50,271 bases of DNA from Candidatus Omnitrophota bacterium. GTDB taxonomy: Bacteria; Omnitrophota; Koll11; 1-14-0-20-64-10. Below are positions 17,103 to 26,828 of this stretch, piece by piece. Numbering within the stretch: position 1 is the first letter of the stretch; each line of letters begins with the position of its first letter. The translations under genes were made by a program, and so were the position numbers. The stretch spans positions 1-50,271 of the forward strand of contig JAMWCF010000004.1 in NCBI GenBank assembly GCA_023818695.1, given 5' to 3'. A model generated the notes under the pieces. That model ran no database searches. It worked only from the letters and a program-made list of their open reading frames with translations, and was not told the origin of the DNA.

Positions 17103-20100
17103 CTACTGGGATTCGGTCTGGCCGGCGGCGGAAGAAACGGAAAGAGGAACCGGCCTGGCTGAAAGGAAATCCCCCTGGCGGATCGAAAGGCGGTTCTCCA
17201 TTTTCCTGGTGATATAGGCCATCGCCAAACCACTCTGATCGATGTCGCCCAGCTCGACCTCCACCACCTCTTTGCCTCCGGCGCTCAAGCGCATCGCCGA
17301 CCCGGCCTTCGCCCACTCAACATTCTCGACGGAGAGAACCAGGAATCCGAGTTTATCCTCCACGCGATAGACCTTGACCGGAGAAACCGGTCCCTCGGCG
17401 AGGGCGGGTGGCGGTTCCTGCGGCTGGAGCGCAGCCGTTTCCGTGCCAGCCGACGGCCGACTGATGGAGGGGATGGGGGCCGACGGCGGTTCCTGTTCGA
17501 TCGGACGCCTTAACTCCTCGCGCAATCGCTTCAAATCCCGCTCCTTTTCATCCAGCTGTTCCGTTAGGGTCCTGATCCGGTCTTCGTAACCGCTTTTCAC
17601 GGTGTCCCTTTCCTGCAGACTCTGCTGGTAGGCGGCCTGCGCTGTCTGAAGATCTTTCTGGAGCCGATCCAATTCCAGCCGGATGGAACGCTCCTCGGTC
17701 AGGAACTGGTCCTCTCTCCCCTGGGCCTGGATCCGGTACCTCTGGGTCTCGGACTGGGCGTCGGCCAACTCCTTCCGGAGCGCCGTCCTTTCGGACTGCA
17801 TCCTGTCCAGCTGCTCATCCCGTTCTCCCAGCGTCAGCTTGAGGGTGTCCCTCTCCTGCTCCAGCAGACCGATCTGGTCCCGAAGACGACCGGCCTCTTC
17901 CCGGAGCCCACGGAGTTCATTGAGCTGTTCGGATTGGACCCTCTGGCTGATCCTCAACTGTTCCTGGATATCGGCCAAAGTCTGCTGCGTGCTGGTGTAA
18001 TCGGACTTCACCTGCGAAGATGCGGATTTCAGGTCGGCCAGAGAGGAGGTCAGCCGCCGGAGTTCCTCCTCTTTCGCTTCAAGTGTCTGCTTGAGGCGGT
18101 CATTTTCCGTTACCAGCGCGGCCTGCTGCCTCTCCAGGCGCCGGATCTCTTCCTGCTGACCGGCTATCTTCTGCTGGGCATCCGTCGAGAATTTCGAAAG
18201 ATCCGTCGCCTCCCGCTGAAGGGTCTGCTGCAGCTCTTCCAAATGCTGAATCCTCTCCTGCAAATCGGACACATGGGCCTGCGAGGCCTCCAACCGGACC
18301 TCCTGCCTCTCCCGGCTCTGGCTCAATTCGGTATTCAGCTGCCGAACATGGGAAAGAGCCTCCGACAGCTTCAAACGCTCGCTCTTCAACTGCGCCAGTT
18401 GCTGCTGGGCCTGGTCAAGCGCGGTGCTTCGATACGCGGCCTCCTCCTGCTGCGCCTGGATCTTCATCTGGGCCGCTGCCAACCCCTTCTGCGCTTCCAC
18501 CATCTGGGCTTGGATCTTATCGGCCGCCTCCTGCTGCGCCTTCACCTGTTTCTCCAGAAAATCCGCTCTCTGAAGCAGCGTGCCTCTTTCCTCGGATAGG
18601 GCTTCTATCTCCTTCTGCGCGGCCCGGATCGCTTCTTCTCTCGATTGAAGGGTCCCCTTTAACTCATCCAACGTTTTCTGGAGTTCGGCCTCCCGCTGGT
18701 TCAGGCGGACGTTGTTGTCCCGCTCTTGCGCCAGCTGTTTTTCCATCTGGGCAAGGGCGCTGCGCCCCGCCTCAAGCTGGGCGCTTTTTGCCTGCAGCGA
18801 CTCCGTCAGCACCGCTCCCTCCTTCTTCGCCTGGGAAAGCTCCTGGACAATCTCCTTGATCCGGCTGTCCAGCTGGCTCTTCTCCTTCTGCGCCCCTTTT
18901 AGGGAGTTCTCCAACTGGGCGATCTTCCTGGCTGCCTGGGTCGCCTCATCCTCCAACCGGGATTTCATGTTCCGGAAATCATCCAAAGATCTGGAAAGAT
19001 CCCCCTGCGTCTCCTGAAGCTGCTGCTGTAGCTTGGCCTCCTTCTTGGACGCTTCCTCCAAACGGCGGACCAGGGAACCACGCTCTTCCTGGACGCGCTG
19101 AATCTGCTCCTTCAGGCCGACGATGAGATCATGCTGCTCTTCCCTGGCCTTGCCCAGCTCACCAGCCAGCTTCTGGAGCCGATCCAGCTCCTTGGCCTGA
19201 AGGGAGCGCTCCTGCGCCATCAAGGCCAGATCATTCTCGAGAACCGCCGTCGCCTCCTTCTGCTTGCGGCGCTCTTCCCGCTCCGTCTGCAACTGCTGGT
19301 TGGCGGCGGCGAGCTCTTTCGACAGGCGTTCCGCGGTCCTGCCGGCGTTTTCCACCTCCTGTTTCAGCTTCAGCACCGATTCTTCCGACAGCCCGAGCGT
19401 TTTCCTCATCTGGGCAAGATCGGCTTCACGCTGGGCGAGCTCTTTCCGAAGCTGCTCGACCGCCTTCTTCCCCTCCTGGTCCGACTGGGACAGACGGCGG
19501 ATCTCTTCTGACTTCGCCCGGATCTCTTTCTGGTCGATTCTCCCCTGTTCCTCCAGCGCATTCGAAGAGGCGGCAAGAGCCGATAACTCCTTGCGCGCCG
19601 AAGCCAGCTCCGCCTCCATCTGCTGCCGCGTCCTCTTCAAATCGGCATACTCCCGGCGCAGGTTTTCCAACTCGGCGGAAAGAGCCCTGACCTTTTCCTG
19701 TTCCTCTCGCACAGTGGCTTCCAAACGGGCTTCGGACGCTTCCTTGGCTTGCCTGGCCTCTTGAAGTTCTTTGTCGGTCTTCTGAAGCCGCTCCTCCAAA
19801 CGGGAGGCCTGTGTCGAAGCCGCTTCCAGCTCCTTCTCCAGCGCCGCCTTTCTATCCTGGAGCCCCAACACCTCCTTTTTCAGATCGGCCAGAACAAGCT
19901 GCTGCTCTGCCCGCTCCGCCCGAAGATCGTCGTTGAACTGCCTCTGTTTGGCCAGTTCGGCCTCCCGCATTTTCAGATCCTCCGTCAAAACAGCCGCCCG
20001 CCTTTCGAGCTGATCGATGGAAGTGGTGAGATCCCGGTTCCTCTTTTCACTGCTGCGAAGGGATTCCTGCGCGGAACCGAGCTGCTTGCCTAGAACCTGC

Positions 20101-21938
20101 GATGTCTCCCTGAACCGCATTGCCTCTTTTTCCAAAGAGGCGATCCTTTCACTGGCCTTCTTCAGCTCTCCCTGCACACCCGCCAAAAGGGCTTCCTTCT
20201 CCTGCCACTCTTTCTGCAAGTCGGCCAGCTCTTGCTCGACCTCCTCCAAGCGGCCGCGCAGCGTGGACTCCCGCTGGCGGCTTTCCGCCAGTTGCTGCGA
20301 AAGCTCCCTCTCCTTCCGGCGAACCACCTCCAGCTCCTTTTCAAGCTCACCCTGCGTCTCGCGCTTGGATTTCTGAAGTTCCGCAAACGCAATTTCCTTC
20401 TCTCTCAAAGTCGACTGGGTCTCTTTCAGACCCGCTCGCGCGCTCTCCAGCTCTTTTTCCAAGCTGGCTTTACCCGCATCCAACCTTTCAACCTGCCTCT
20501 GAAGAGCCGCCAACTCCGCCCGTTGCTTCTCCCCCTCCCTCGTCAACTCCATGGAAAGGGACTGGAGCCGCTTCAACTCCTCCTCCCTGATTCTTCCCGC
20601 TTCTTCAGCGGCTGCCAGTTTCGTCTCCAGACCGCCTATCCTCTGCTGAAGATCCTTGTTCTGCTTCTGCTCTCTCCACAGCTCATCCCGGGCGGCGCGC
20701 AGGGTCTCGGAAAAGGATTTTGACTCCTCCCTCAACCGGGCGACCGTCTGATCCAGCGTCGCGGAACCCCCTTCCAGATCCTTTAATTCCCGCTCAAGCA
20801 GACCAATCCGGTCCTCCTTTTCCTTCAACTGCTTTTGGAGCGAAGCAACCTGCTTTGTCAGCAATTCCTGGGATGAAACCGCCTGCCTTATCTGATTCGC
20901 CTTCTCCTGCAGCTCTTTCTGAACCGCAGCGTGCTCTTTCCGAAGTTTTTCATACTCCTGATCCCGCTTGGCGAACGATTCCTTTTCCGCGCGCGATCCT
21001 TCCAGGGCGACCGACAACCGCTGTTTCTCCGATTCCGCCGATGCCAACCGCTCCTTCAGATCCAGCTCTGATTTCCGGACGGCTTCCAGCTCACCCGTGA
21101 GAGACCCGATCCTCCTCTGAAGGTCCTGTAGCGCGGCATCATGATCGGATTTGGCCTTCAGGAGATCACCCTGTTCCCGCTGGGCGGCCGCAGCCATCTT
21201 CCGGGAGGCGTCCAGCTCCTGGTTCAAACGAGCGATCTCAAGGCGCAGCGGCTGGGCCGTCTGTTCGGTCTGCGCTCCCGCTGCCCTCGACAAATCCATC
21301 TGTCGGTTCAGGGAAATCAGCTGTTCCTTCAGCTCCTCCTGCGAACGGCGAAGCCGCCGGATCTCTTCCTCCTTCTGTCCGAGCAGAAGCTCCATATCCG
21401 ACGCCGGCGCGGGAGCCGACTCGGACCGGACAGCCGGCTCCCGCGCCGGCGGTTCCGCAGCGGAATCACCCAAAGCAGCGGCGAGGCGGTAAAAATCCAG
21501 GAAAACCTTCTCCCCGGAAAGATTCTGGAAAATCTGGTCCAGAAGAACCGGGAAATCCCCCGCCAACGGGTGTCCCTCGAACTTATCCTCGGCAATCCCC
21601 AGCAAGGGGATGGCCCATCTTCTGGCGTAATTCACCTCTTCGTCGGGGCCGTAATAGTGGACCCGGCTGACCGACGGCTGCTCGGCAAGCTGGATCAGCG
21701 CGGAGGTGAGGGAGCCGTCATCGATCAGAATCCGGGGAAAGAGATTCGCCGCCCTCTGCGCGGCCGGATAGCGGGACAGCGCCGTCTGGCTCACGACGAC
21801 CCACACCCCGGGCTGGGGATTCAGTCCCTCTCTGGCCTGGTCGATAATCTCCTCCTGCGCCCTTGAAAAGGGAACAGGCCCGCACACCGCCATGCTGAAA
21901 ACGACGGTAAAAATAAAAAGCTTGAAGCTGACTTTCAT
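17103..21938 (-). CDS. Giant exported coiled-coil protein (1611 aa)
   Basis: A signal peptide covers residues 1-27 (MKVSFKLFIFTVVFSMAVCG...SRA). Residues 28-170 form a compact domain containing GVWVVVSQTALSRYP and a VHYYGPDEEVNYAR stretch. From ~185 to ~1500 the sequence is almost unbroken heptad coiled coil rich in E, K, Q, L and R, long enough to span roughly 200 nm if fully extended (my estimate at 0.15 nm per residue). The last ~85 residues form a small beta domain with GFLVLSVENVEW and LSIRQGDFL, resembling the C-terminal barrel of FlgT-like or SH3-type domains. It overlaps the preceding coiled-coil gene by 4 bp (ATGA). It lies downstream of a secretin operon, so it may be a periplasmic or surface scaffold. 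The family is unknown to me. Confidence 0.85.
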   Translation of the reverse strand: MKVSFKLFIFTVVFSMAVCGPVPFSRAQEEIIDQAREGLNPQPGVWVVVSQTALSRYPAAQRAANLFPRILIDDGSLTSALIQLAEQPSVSRVHYYGPDEEVNYARRWAIPLLGIAEDKFEGHPLAGDFPVLLDQIFQNLSGEKVFLDFYRLAAALGDSAAEPPAREPAVRSESAPAPASDMELLLGQKEEEIRRLRRSQEELKEQLISLNRQMDLSRAAGAQTEQTAQPLRLEIARLNQELDASRKMAAAAQREQGDLLKAKSDHDAALQDLQRRIGSLTGELEAVRKSELDLKERLASAESEKQRLSVALEGSRAEKESFAKRDQEYEKLRKEHAAVQKELQEKANQIRQAVSSQELLTKQVASLQKQLKEKEDRIGLLERELKDLEGGSATLDQTVARLREESKSFSETLRAARDELWREQKQNKDLQQRIGGLETKLAAAEEAGRIREEELKRLQSLSMELTREGEKQRAELAALQRQVERLDAGKASLEKELESARAGLKETQSTLREKEIAFAELQKSKRETQGELEKELEVVRRKERELSQQLAESRQRESTLRGRLEEVEQELADLQKEWQEKEALLAGVQGELKKASERIASLEKEAMRFRETSQVLGKQLGSAQESLRSSEKRNRDLTTSIDQLERRAAVLTEDLKMREAELAKQRQFNDDLRAERAEQQLVLADLKKEVLGLQDRKAALEKELEAASTQASRLEERLQKTDKELQEARQAKEASEARLEATVREEQEKVRALSAELENLRREYADLKRTRQQMEAELASARKELSALAASSNALEEQGRIDQKEIRAKSEEIRRLSQSDQEGKKAVEQLRKELAQREADLAQMRKTLGLSEESVLKLKQEVENAGRTAERLSKELAAANQQLQTEREERRKQKEATAVLENDLALMAQERSLQAKELDRLQKLAGELGKAREEQHDLIVGLKEQIQRVQEERGSLVRRLEEASKKEAKLQQQLQETQGDLSRSLDDFRNMKSRLEDEATQAARKIAQLENSLKGAQKEKSQLDSRIKEIVQELSQAKKEGAVLTESLQAKSAQLEAGRSALAQMEKQLAQERDNNVRLNQREAELQKTLDELKGTLQSREEAIRAAQKEIEALSEERGTLLQRADFLEKQVKAQQEAADKIQAQMVEAQKGLAAAQMKIQAQQEEAAYRSTALDQAQQQLAQLKSERLKLSEALSHVRQLNTELSQSRERQEVRLEASQAHVSDLQERIQHLEELQQTLQREATDLSKFSTDAQQKIAGQQEEIRRLERQQAALVTENDRLKQTLEAKEEELRRLTSSLADLKSASSQVKSDYTSTQQTLADIQEQLRISQRVQSEQLNELRGLREEAGRLRDQIGLLEQERDTLKLTLGERDEQLDRMQSERTALRKELADAQSETQRYRIQAQGREDQFLTEERSIRLELDRLQKDLQTAQAAYQQSLQERDTVKSGYEDRIRTLTEQLDEKERDLKRLREELRRPIEQEPPSAPIPSISRPSAGTETAALQPQEPPPALAEGPVSPVKVYRVEDKLGFLVLSVENVEWAKAGSAMRLSAGGKEVVEVELGDIDQSGLAMAYITRKMENRLSIRQGDFLSARPVPLSVSSAAGQTESQ

Positions 21939-22972
21939 TGTTCTCTCCTGGCACGCTGGGCGTTTAGTTGTTCCGACAAATCGAGGGCAAGCACGAGATC
22001 GGCTATCCGGTTGTTGGCGGCCGCCAGCTCATTCTTCATCCGAGCATACTCATCCTGGCGCTGCTGAAGCTCCCGAGCCAGCTGTTCTTTGGCGTTCACC
22101 GCCTCCTGAAGCTCCCGCTGGAGATGCTCCAACCGCTGCTGGGACTCCGTCTTGAGATCCGCCATCTGGCGCTCCAGCTTATTCATCCCGGATCGCGCGC
22201 TCTTGGCGCTTCGTTCAAAGTGGTTGCGCTCCTCCTCCAGTTTCTCCATTTTGGCTTCCAGGAAATCGAGCCGGTCCTGCAGTTTCTCCTTCTGCCGGAC
22301 GACCGGCTCCGCCTGCCGCCGGGCCTGCTGGACAGCTCTCTCCAAGCTCTTTTTCTCCGACTCCAAACGGCGATTCTCGACATCCAAGGAGGCTACTCGC
22401 TCTTTCAGGCCGGTTATTTCGTTCTGCGCCTCCTGCAAAGAAAGCTCCACCCTGGCCAACTGGCGATTCTTCTCATTCAGGGCCTGGCGTTCCGCTTTCA
22501 ATTCCGCCTGCAGCCCCTTTTGGAACCTCTCGATCCCATCCATACCGCTCTGGATCGCCTGAAGCCGGGCGGTCCGTTCCTGCAACATTCGGATCAATTC
22601 TTCGGGGCTCTTTTTGCCCAACTGGACCGGATCCAGATTGACCGCGCCCGGCCGAACATCCATGCTGGAAAGCTCCAAGCGCGTCCGTTCCAGGTCGCTT
22701 TTCACACGGGCCAGCTCCTGCCGCTGGCCCGCCAACTCCTGCTTCGTCTCTTCCAGCTCCTTTTCGAGATGGTCCCGGCGCTCCTGGACCTTGGCCAGCT
22801 CCTCGCGGATTCCTTTGACCTGCCGCATTTGAGAGGCCAAGGCCTGACGGTCTTGAAGACGGCTCTTTACCGCTTCCGAACGGGAAATTATTTTCCAGGC
22901 GACGCTGGTGAGCAGGACGGCGGCGATGGCGATCAAAAGGTACTTACCCCACAGCCCCCGGGGCTTGGTCAT
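21935..22972 (-). CDS. Inner-membrane-anchored coiled-coil protein
   Basis: 345 aa from ATG 22972 (GGAAGGG site upstream); an in-frame TTG at 23008 is a poorer alternative. One membrane helix at about residues 9-27 (LLIAIAAVLLTSVAW) is followed by a coiled coil to the C-terminus, with a break near 120-150 around VNLDPVQLGKKSPEEL. The topology is probably N-in with a periplasmic coil. It has the same build as the 23948-25099 protein (membrane anchor plus coil) and overlaps the giant coiled-coil gene, so the two may assemble together. A MITE-like insertion separates it from the secretin gene group. Confidence 0.82.
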   Translation of the reverse strand: MTKPRGLWGKYLLIAIAAVLLTSVAWKIISRSEAVKSRLQDRQALASQMRQVKGIREELAKVQERRDHLEKELEETKQELAGQRQELARVKSDLERTRLELSSMDVRPGAVNLDPVQLGKKSPEELIRMLQERTARLQAIQSGMDGIERFQKGLQAELKAERQALNEKNRQLARVELSLQEAQNEITGLKERVASLDVENRRLESEKKSLERAVQQARRQAEPVVRQKEKLQDRLDFLEAKMEKLEEERNHFERSAKSARSGMNKLERQMADLKTESQQRLEHLQRELQEAVNAKEQLARELQQRQDEYARMKNELAAANNRIADLVLALDLSEQLNAQRARREQ

Positions 22973-23014
22973 GGACCCTTCCTGTCCCCTCTGTTTTTCT
23001 TCAGGCAAGGATTA

Positions 23015-23291
23015 GAGCCCCTTTCACAACCTGGCGTGAGCCGGGTTGCGTGCGCCAGGCGGCCAGATCCAAGGAACGACGACGAAGGCGTACTCCCTGG
23101 AGCACGTCGAGGAGGAGTGACGCCGGAGATGGCCGCCTGCCGCCGCAACCCGAAGGGCTGGGTTGAAATGCATCGCATCGCTTCGTCGCTCGTCGTCGCC
23201 GTATCTTGGTTCCATGATACGTCTCCTCCTCGCTCCTCGCGCTGCTCGCATTTGAGCCCAGCGCGGCCACGCGAGGTTGTGAAAGGGGCTC
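23015..23291. mobile_element. MITE-like element with 18-bp perfect terminal inverted repeats and TTA target duplication
   Basis: GAGCCCCTTTCACAACCT (23015-23032) is exactly inverted at 23274-23291. TTA lies on both outer flanks (23012-23014 and 23292-23294), consistent with a 3-bp target duplication. Internally a second long inverted repeat (about 23043-23065 with 23130-23152) can form a strong hairpin. No transposase-length frame is present; short frames inside look like chance. The right-hand TTA is, on the minus strand, the TAA stop of the neighbouring gene. This 319-bp gap (22973-23291) holds no credible gene. Confidence 0.7.
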
Positions 23292-23924
23292 TTATTTTTT
23301 CTTCGTTTTCTTGGTTGTTGCGGCCGGCTTCTCCGGTTGAGCGGCCGGCGGGGATGTCGGCTGCGCCTGCTGCGAGACAGACGTCTCCTCGGCAGGCGGC
23401 TGCGCCGGCGTTTCCGTGGCCGGAGGCGGTTCAGGGGGGGCAGCCGGCTTGAGCCGCCCGGAGAAGGACCAGTCGGTCACTGTGCCGCTGGCATCATGCT
23501 GACTCAAGATGCCGCTCATGGTTTCTCCAAAGAGCTGTCCCTGCCAGAAAACCACGTCTCCCCCCTCCGAAGCGCTCTGCATCGTCTCCCAGACGGGCAC
23601 CCCGCCCTTGATCGAAATGCTGAAATTGGTCGGTTCGTATCCCTTCTTCCCGAACCATTCGGAGCTGATTTTTCCCTTTTCGAAACGGAGGATGTCCGCA
23701 ACGGCCTTTTCCTTTTTGTCGCTCATGGGGGCCAGTTGAATTTCCCACTGGGTGCCGTTCAGGGCTTCGCGGGCCTTCTTCTCCGCTTCCAGGGCCAGCT
23801 CTTCCGGGGTTTTCTGCGGCTTCGCCGTCGTCGGCGCGGGTTTCTTGGCGCTCCAGCCATCCGAAGCCCACAGAAAAACCGCGAGAAAACCGGCCAACCA
23901 CACGAAGGACTTTCTATTCGTCAT
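23292..23924 (-). CDS. Exported protein with WETMQ-type domain shared with the RAYT-like fusion
   Basis: 210 aa from ATG 23924 (GGAGAGAG site). The signal peptide covers about residues 1-26, ending ...DGWSA. After a short charged helix (40-55), residues 56-157 form one domain with TQWEIQLAPM, ADILRFEKG, PVWETMQ, DVVFWQGQLFG, MSGILSQH and DWSFSG. The same ordered motifs occur at residues ~330-430 of the protein encoded at 6424-7746. The tail (160-210) is Pro/Ala-rich and ends in a lysine run, a possible wall- or polymer-binding tail. The domain is about 100 residues and beta-rich, perhaps lipocalin-like, but I cannot name it. It follows the TPR/coiled-coil gene of the secretin operon; its stop codon coincides with the target duplication of the MITE-like element. 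Confidence 0.83.
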   Translation of the reverse strand: MTNRKSFVWLAGFLAVFLWASDGWSAKKPAPTTAKPQKTPEELALEAEKKAREALNGTQWEIQLAPMSDKKEKAVADILRFEKGKISSEWFGKKGYEPTNFSISIKGGVPVWETMQSASEGGDVVFWQGQLFGETMSGILSQHDASGTVTDWSFSGRLKPAAPPEPPPATETPAQPPAEETSVSQQAQPTSPPAAQPEKPAATTKKTKKK

Positions 23925-23947
23925 CTTCTCTCTCCGATCTGTCCCGA

Positions 23948-25099
23948 TCATTCTACCAGTTTCTTTTCTGTCTCCAAAGTTTCCCATGACGCGATGTATT
24001 TTCTCACCCAGGAAGCGTCCTGCGCGTGAGGCTTCAACTGAAGGTACTTCCGAAAAAACTGGACCGCTTTTTCGGTATCCGGAATATACTCGGCATAAAT
24101 GACGCCGATGTTGTAATAAGCATCGGCGTCATCGGGCCTGATCTCAACGACCTTCTTGAATTCTTTCAGCGACTTGCCGTACTGTTTCTGCTCCGTCAGC
24201 AAAACGCCCAGGTTGTAATGCATGTCGGCCGTTTCCTTCACCAGCCGCTCATGCTGGCGGGCCAGCTTCGTCACTTCCGAGGGGACCCTGTTTGCCCTCC
24301 TCTCCAGCTCTTCGCTCTCGGCGACGAGGGCGATATAATCTTTTTCGAGCTTCTTGAGCCGGTCCATCAACTTCTGCAGCTGCGCTCTGCCTTTCTCCTC
24401 TTTGTCCGAGACCTCGCGCAGCGCTTTCTCGGCCGCCTTCAGTTCCCTTTCATTTTCCGCTAGCTCTTTTTCCCGCTCAAGCAGTTCCTTCTTCAGCTGC
24501 TGCTCCTTCGCCCCTTTCTGTGCGAGAGTCAGCTGGCGCTGGACCGCATCCCGCTGGGCCGTCAGCTTCTCGTTCATCTCCTTCAGGGAGGCCATCTGGC
24601 TCTCCAGCGGTTCCCTCTGTCCCAACAAGAGTCTGTTTTCGCGAGTCAGCCGCTTGATCACGGCATTCAGGCGCTGTCTTTCCCCCGCCAGAAGCTGGCG
24701 GTCCCCCTGCAGCCCTCTCAACTGCGACGCCAGACTGTCCCGCTCCTCGATCAAAACCTGTTTTGCCTGGTCCCACACCGCCTGTTCCCGCTGCAGCCGG
24801 GCATGCTCTTTCTCCAGATCCGCGTATTTCCGACTCAAGCTGTTGTAATCCTGCTGGAGCAGCTCCCATTGGTGGCCCAGAGAAGCGTACTGCTCCGAGA
24901 GGATCCTCTTGCGCTCTTTGGTCTGGGCCAGCTGGGTGGAGAGATCACCGTTGAGATAAAACAAGACGAAGACCACGCTGATCCACACCAGCGTCCCGGT
25001 CAGGTAAATGATCCTTCTCTTCCAGCTGAACGGCGCGGGAGCGCTTCTGGGCGAAAAGGACGCCGGCTGCGGCGGGGGAGTGGGTATCTCTGTCGTCAA
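23948..25099 (-). CDS. Membrane-anchored coiled-coil protein with C-terminal TPRs
   Basis: 383 aa. The best start is a TTG at 25099, two bases after the secretin stop; no in-frame ATG occurs until deep in the coil. A Pro-rich cytoplasmic tail (1-25) and one membrane helix (about 30-48, IIYLTGTLVWISVVFVLFYL) precede a coiled coil (52-290). Two TPR units follow (about 293-365), with MHYNLGVLLTEQKQYGKSL and DAYYNIGVIYAEYIPD. TPR proteins near secretins often act as pilotins or assembly factors (PilF/TgpA-like roles), so it may help assemble or scaffold the secretin encoded just upstream. Confidence 0.82.
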   Translation of the reverse strand: MTTEIPTPPPQPASFSPRSAPAPFSWKRRIIYLTGTLVWISVVFVLFYLNGDLSTQLAQTKERKRILSEQYASLGHQWELLQQDYNSLSRKYADLEKEHARLQREQAVWDQAKQVLIEERDSLASQLRGLQGDRQLLAGERQRLNAVIKRLTRENRLLLGQREPLESQMASLKEMNEKLTAQRDAVQRQLTLAQKGAKEQQLKKELLEREKELAENERELKAAEKALREVSDKEEKGRAQLQKLMDRLKKLEKDYIALVAESEELERRANRVPSEVTKLARQHERLVKETADMHYNLGVLLTEQKQYGKSLKEFKKVVEIRPDDADAYYNIGVIYAEYIPDTEKAVQFFRKYLQLKPHAQDASWVRKYIASWETLETEKKLVE

Positions 25100-25100
25100 T

Positions 25101-26828
25101 TCAGGACCGTTCCCTCATGCTTTTCCGGAGCCGGAATCTGGGCGGTGACGGCTCTTCTTCCCGCGGTTTTTCCTCCAGCTCTTCGAGGCGGGGATCATCC
25201 TCCCTGATCGGATTATAATCCCGGAAGGACTTGAAAGCCCCGGTCTTCTCGTCCCCGGAAACGAACTCATCCCCGCTGACGATGTGGGGCGTGATGAAAA
25301 CGACGAGCTCCTGGCGAGAATTGTCCCTGTCCCTCTGGCGGAAGAACTCTCCGAATAGCGGAATGCGGCCGAAAAGCGGGACCTGGTCGTTCTCGTATTT
25401 TTTCGTGTCCTGGGCCAATCCCCCCAGAACAACCGTCGTACCATCCTTGACCATCACAAGCGTCTCCGCGGTGGAGGTGCTGACGATCGGGATCTGGTTG
25501 CCAATGGGAGTCGTAAGGGTCCTAACCACGCTGCTGACCTCCGGCTTGATTTTCATGGTGATGTATCCGTCGGAATTGATCGACGGCGTGACGGAAAGCT
25601 GGGTCCCCACATCGATGAACTGCACCTGCTCGGCGGTCGTGCTCGTGGACTGTCCGGTGGTGGTGGTCGTGGTCACGTAGGCCTCCCTCGTCCCCACGAG
25701 GATCTTGGCCTCCTGGTTGTGCACCACGAGCACCCTCGGGGTCGCCACCAGCTTTGTCTGCCCCAGGGTTTCCAGATAGCGTAGCAGCTCGTAGCCGTCG
25801 TTATTCAGGAGGCCCAACGCCAGCTTCCCCCATTTGTTGCCCAGCGGAACCTGGGCGACGGAGGCGGCCGTGGTGGTGGAGGTCTGGCGGAAGTCCGCCA
25901 CTTTGTCGACCCCATGGAACTTGATGTTCCTGAAAACGGCGTCCCAGTCGATGCCGCTGTCCAGATTGTCCGTGAGGTTCACCTGGATGATCTTGGCGTC
26001 GATCAGAACCTCCCGCGTCTTCCGATCCAGCAGGGCGATCATCCTCTCCACATCCTTCATCCGGTCAGGCAGTGTTTTGACGATCAGCTGGTTGCTGCGT
26101 TCGTCCGCCTTGACGAACCCGAGCTTCCGGAGCTCCAGATGGTCCTTCAACCGCTCCTCTATCTGCTTGGCGTTAGCGTACCGAAGATCGAAAACACGGA
26201 TCGTCGCCTGCTTCTCAAGGGTCTCCAACGCGCTCTCGATCCGCTGAAGAGCGGCCGGCGTGTCCATGATGACCACCGTGGCGGAATCCTCATCGACGAG
26301 CAGGCGGCCGATTTCGCTCTTCAGCGCGTCCAGCATGTTGAAAGCCGCCTCCGGCGCGGCGTATTTCAGTCGGAACGTCTGAACCTGCCTCAAGTCCGAG
26401 TATTTCTTTCCGTTGAGGACCTTGTACTCCTCCTCGGACATCACGTGGTAGATGTTCCCCTGCCTCATGTAAGCCAACCCGTTGCTGCGCAGAATCAGCT
26501 CAAACACATCCCGGATCGGCACGTCCGTCAAAGAAAGGGTGACCCGGCCGGTCACCGTCTTGGTCGTCGCCAGGTTGAACCCACCTTTCAGGGCCAGATA
26601 TTTCAGAGCGTCCACGACATCGGTGGATTTGAAATCAAGGGAAACCGGCTCCTCCATGCCCCGGGAAGGTATGGCCGCCGCTTCAGGCGTCACGGCGGCG
26701 AATTGCTGACTCTCCTCTTGAGCGAGAGCCGGAGAAGGGTGCGCGGCGAGGGACGCGAGTAAAAAGGAAAAGGCGGCGACTCCGGCCTTCGCTGTTTTTT
26801 CAATACGACAGACGGATCTCTTTGCCAT
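25101..26828 (-). CDS. Secretin (GspD/PilQ family outer-membrane channel)
   Basis: 575 aa from ATG 26828 (GGAG 4 nt upstream), overlapping the upstream gene by 29 bp. The signal peptide ends near ALAQEES (about 36). An N0/STN-type domain (~60-130, SLDFKSTDVVDALKYLA) and two N-type KH-like domains (about 145-215 and 215-285) follow. The C-terminal secretin domain (about 285-520) contains VATPRVLVVHNQEAKILVG, a Thr-rich membrane loop and the family signature TTVVLGGLAQD...VPLFGRIPLFGEFF...ELVVFITPHIV. It ends in an acidic, Arg-rich tail. It forms an outer-membrane ring for protein or pilus export. No GspE, F, G or pilin genes occur in this window. Confidence 0.92.
   Translation of the reverse strand: MAKRSVCRIEKTAKAGVAAFSFLLASLAAHPSPALAQEESQQFAAVTPEAAAIPSRGMEEPVSLDFKSTDVVDALKYLALKGGFNLATTKTVTGRVTLSLTDVPIRDVFELILRSNGLAYMRQGNIYHVMSEEEYKVLNGKKYSDLRQVQTFRLKYAAPEAAFNMLDALKSEIGRLLVDEDSATVVIMDTPAALQRIESALETLEKQATIRVFDLRYANAKQIEERLKDHLELRKLGFVKADERSNQLIVKTLPDRMKDVERMIALLDRKTREVLIDAKIIQVNLTDNLDSGIDWDAVFRNIKFHGVDKVADFRQTSTTTAASVAQVPLGNKWGKLALGLLNNDGYELLRYLETLGQTKLVATPRVLVVHNQEAKILVGTREAYVTTTTTTGQSTSTTAEQVQFIDVGTQLSVTPSINSDGYITMKIKPEVSSVVRTLTTPIGNQIPIVSTSTAETLVMVKDGTTVVLGGLAQDTKKYENDQVPLFGRIPLFGEFFRQRDRDNSRQELVVFITPHIVSGDEFVSGDEKTGAFKSFRDYNPIREDDPRLEELEEKPREEEPSPPRFRLRKSMRERS

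Noticed and set aside
23024..23251. Short minus-strand frames inside the MITE-like element
   Set aside because: They are created by its internal inverted repeats, have no ribosome site and do not resemble a transposase.
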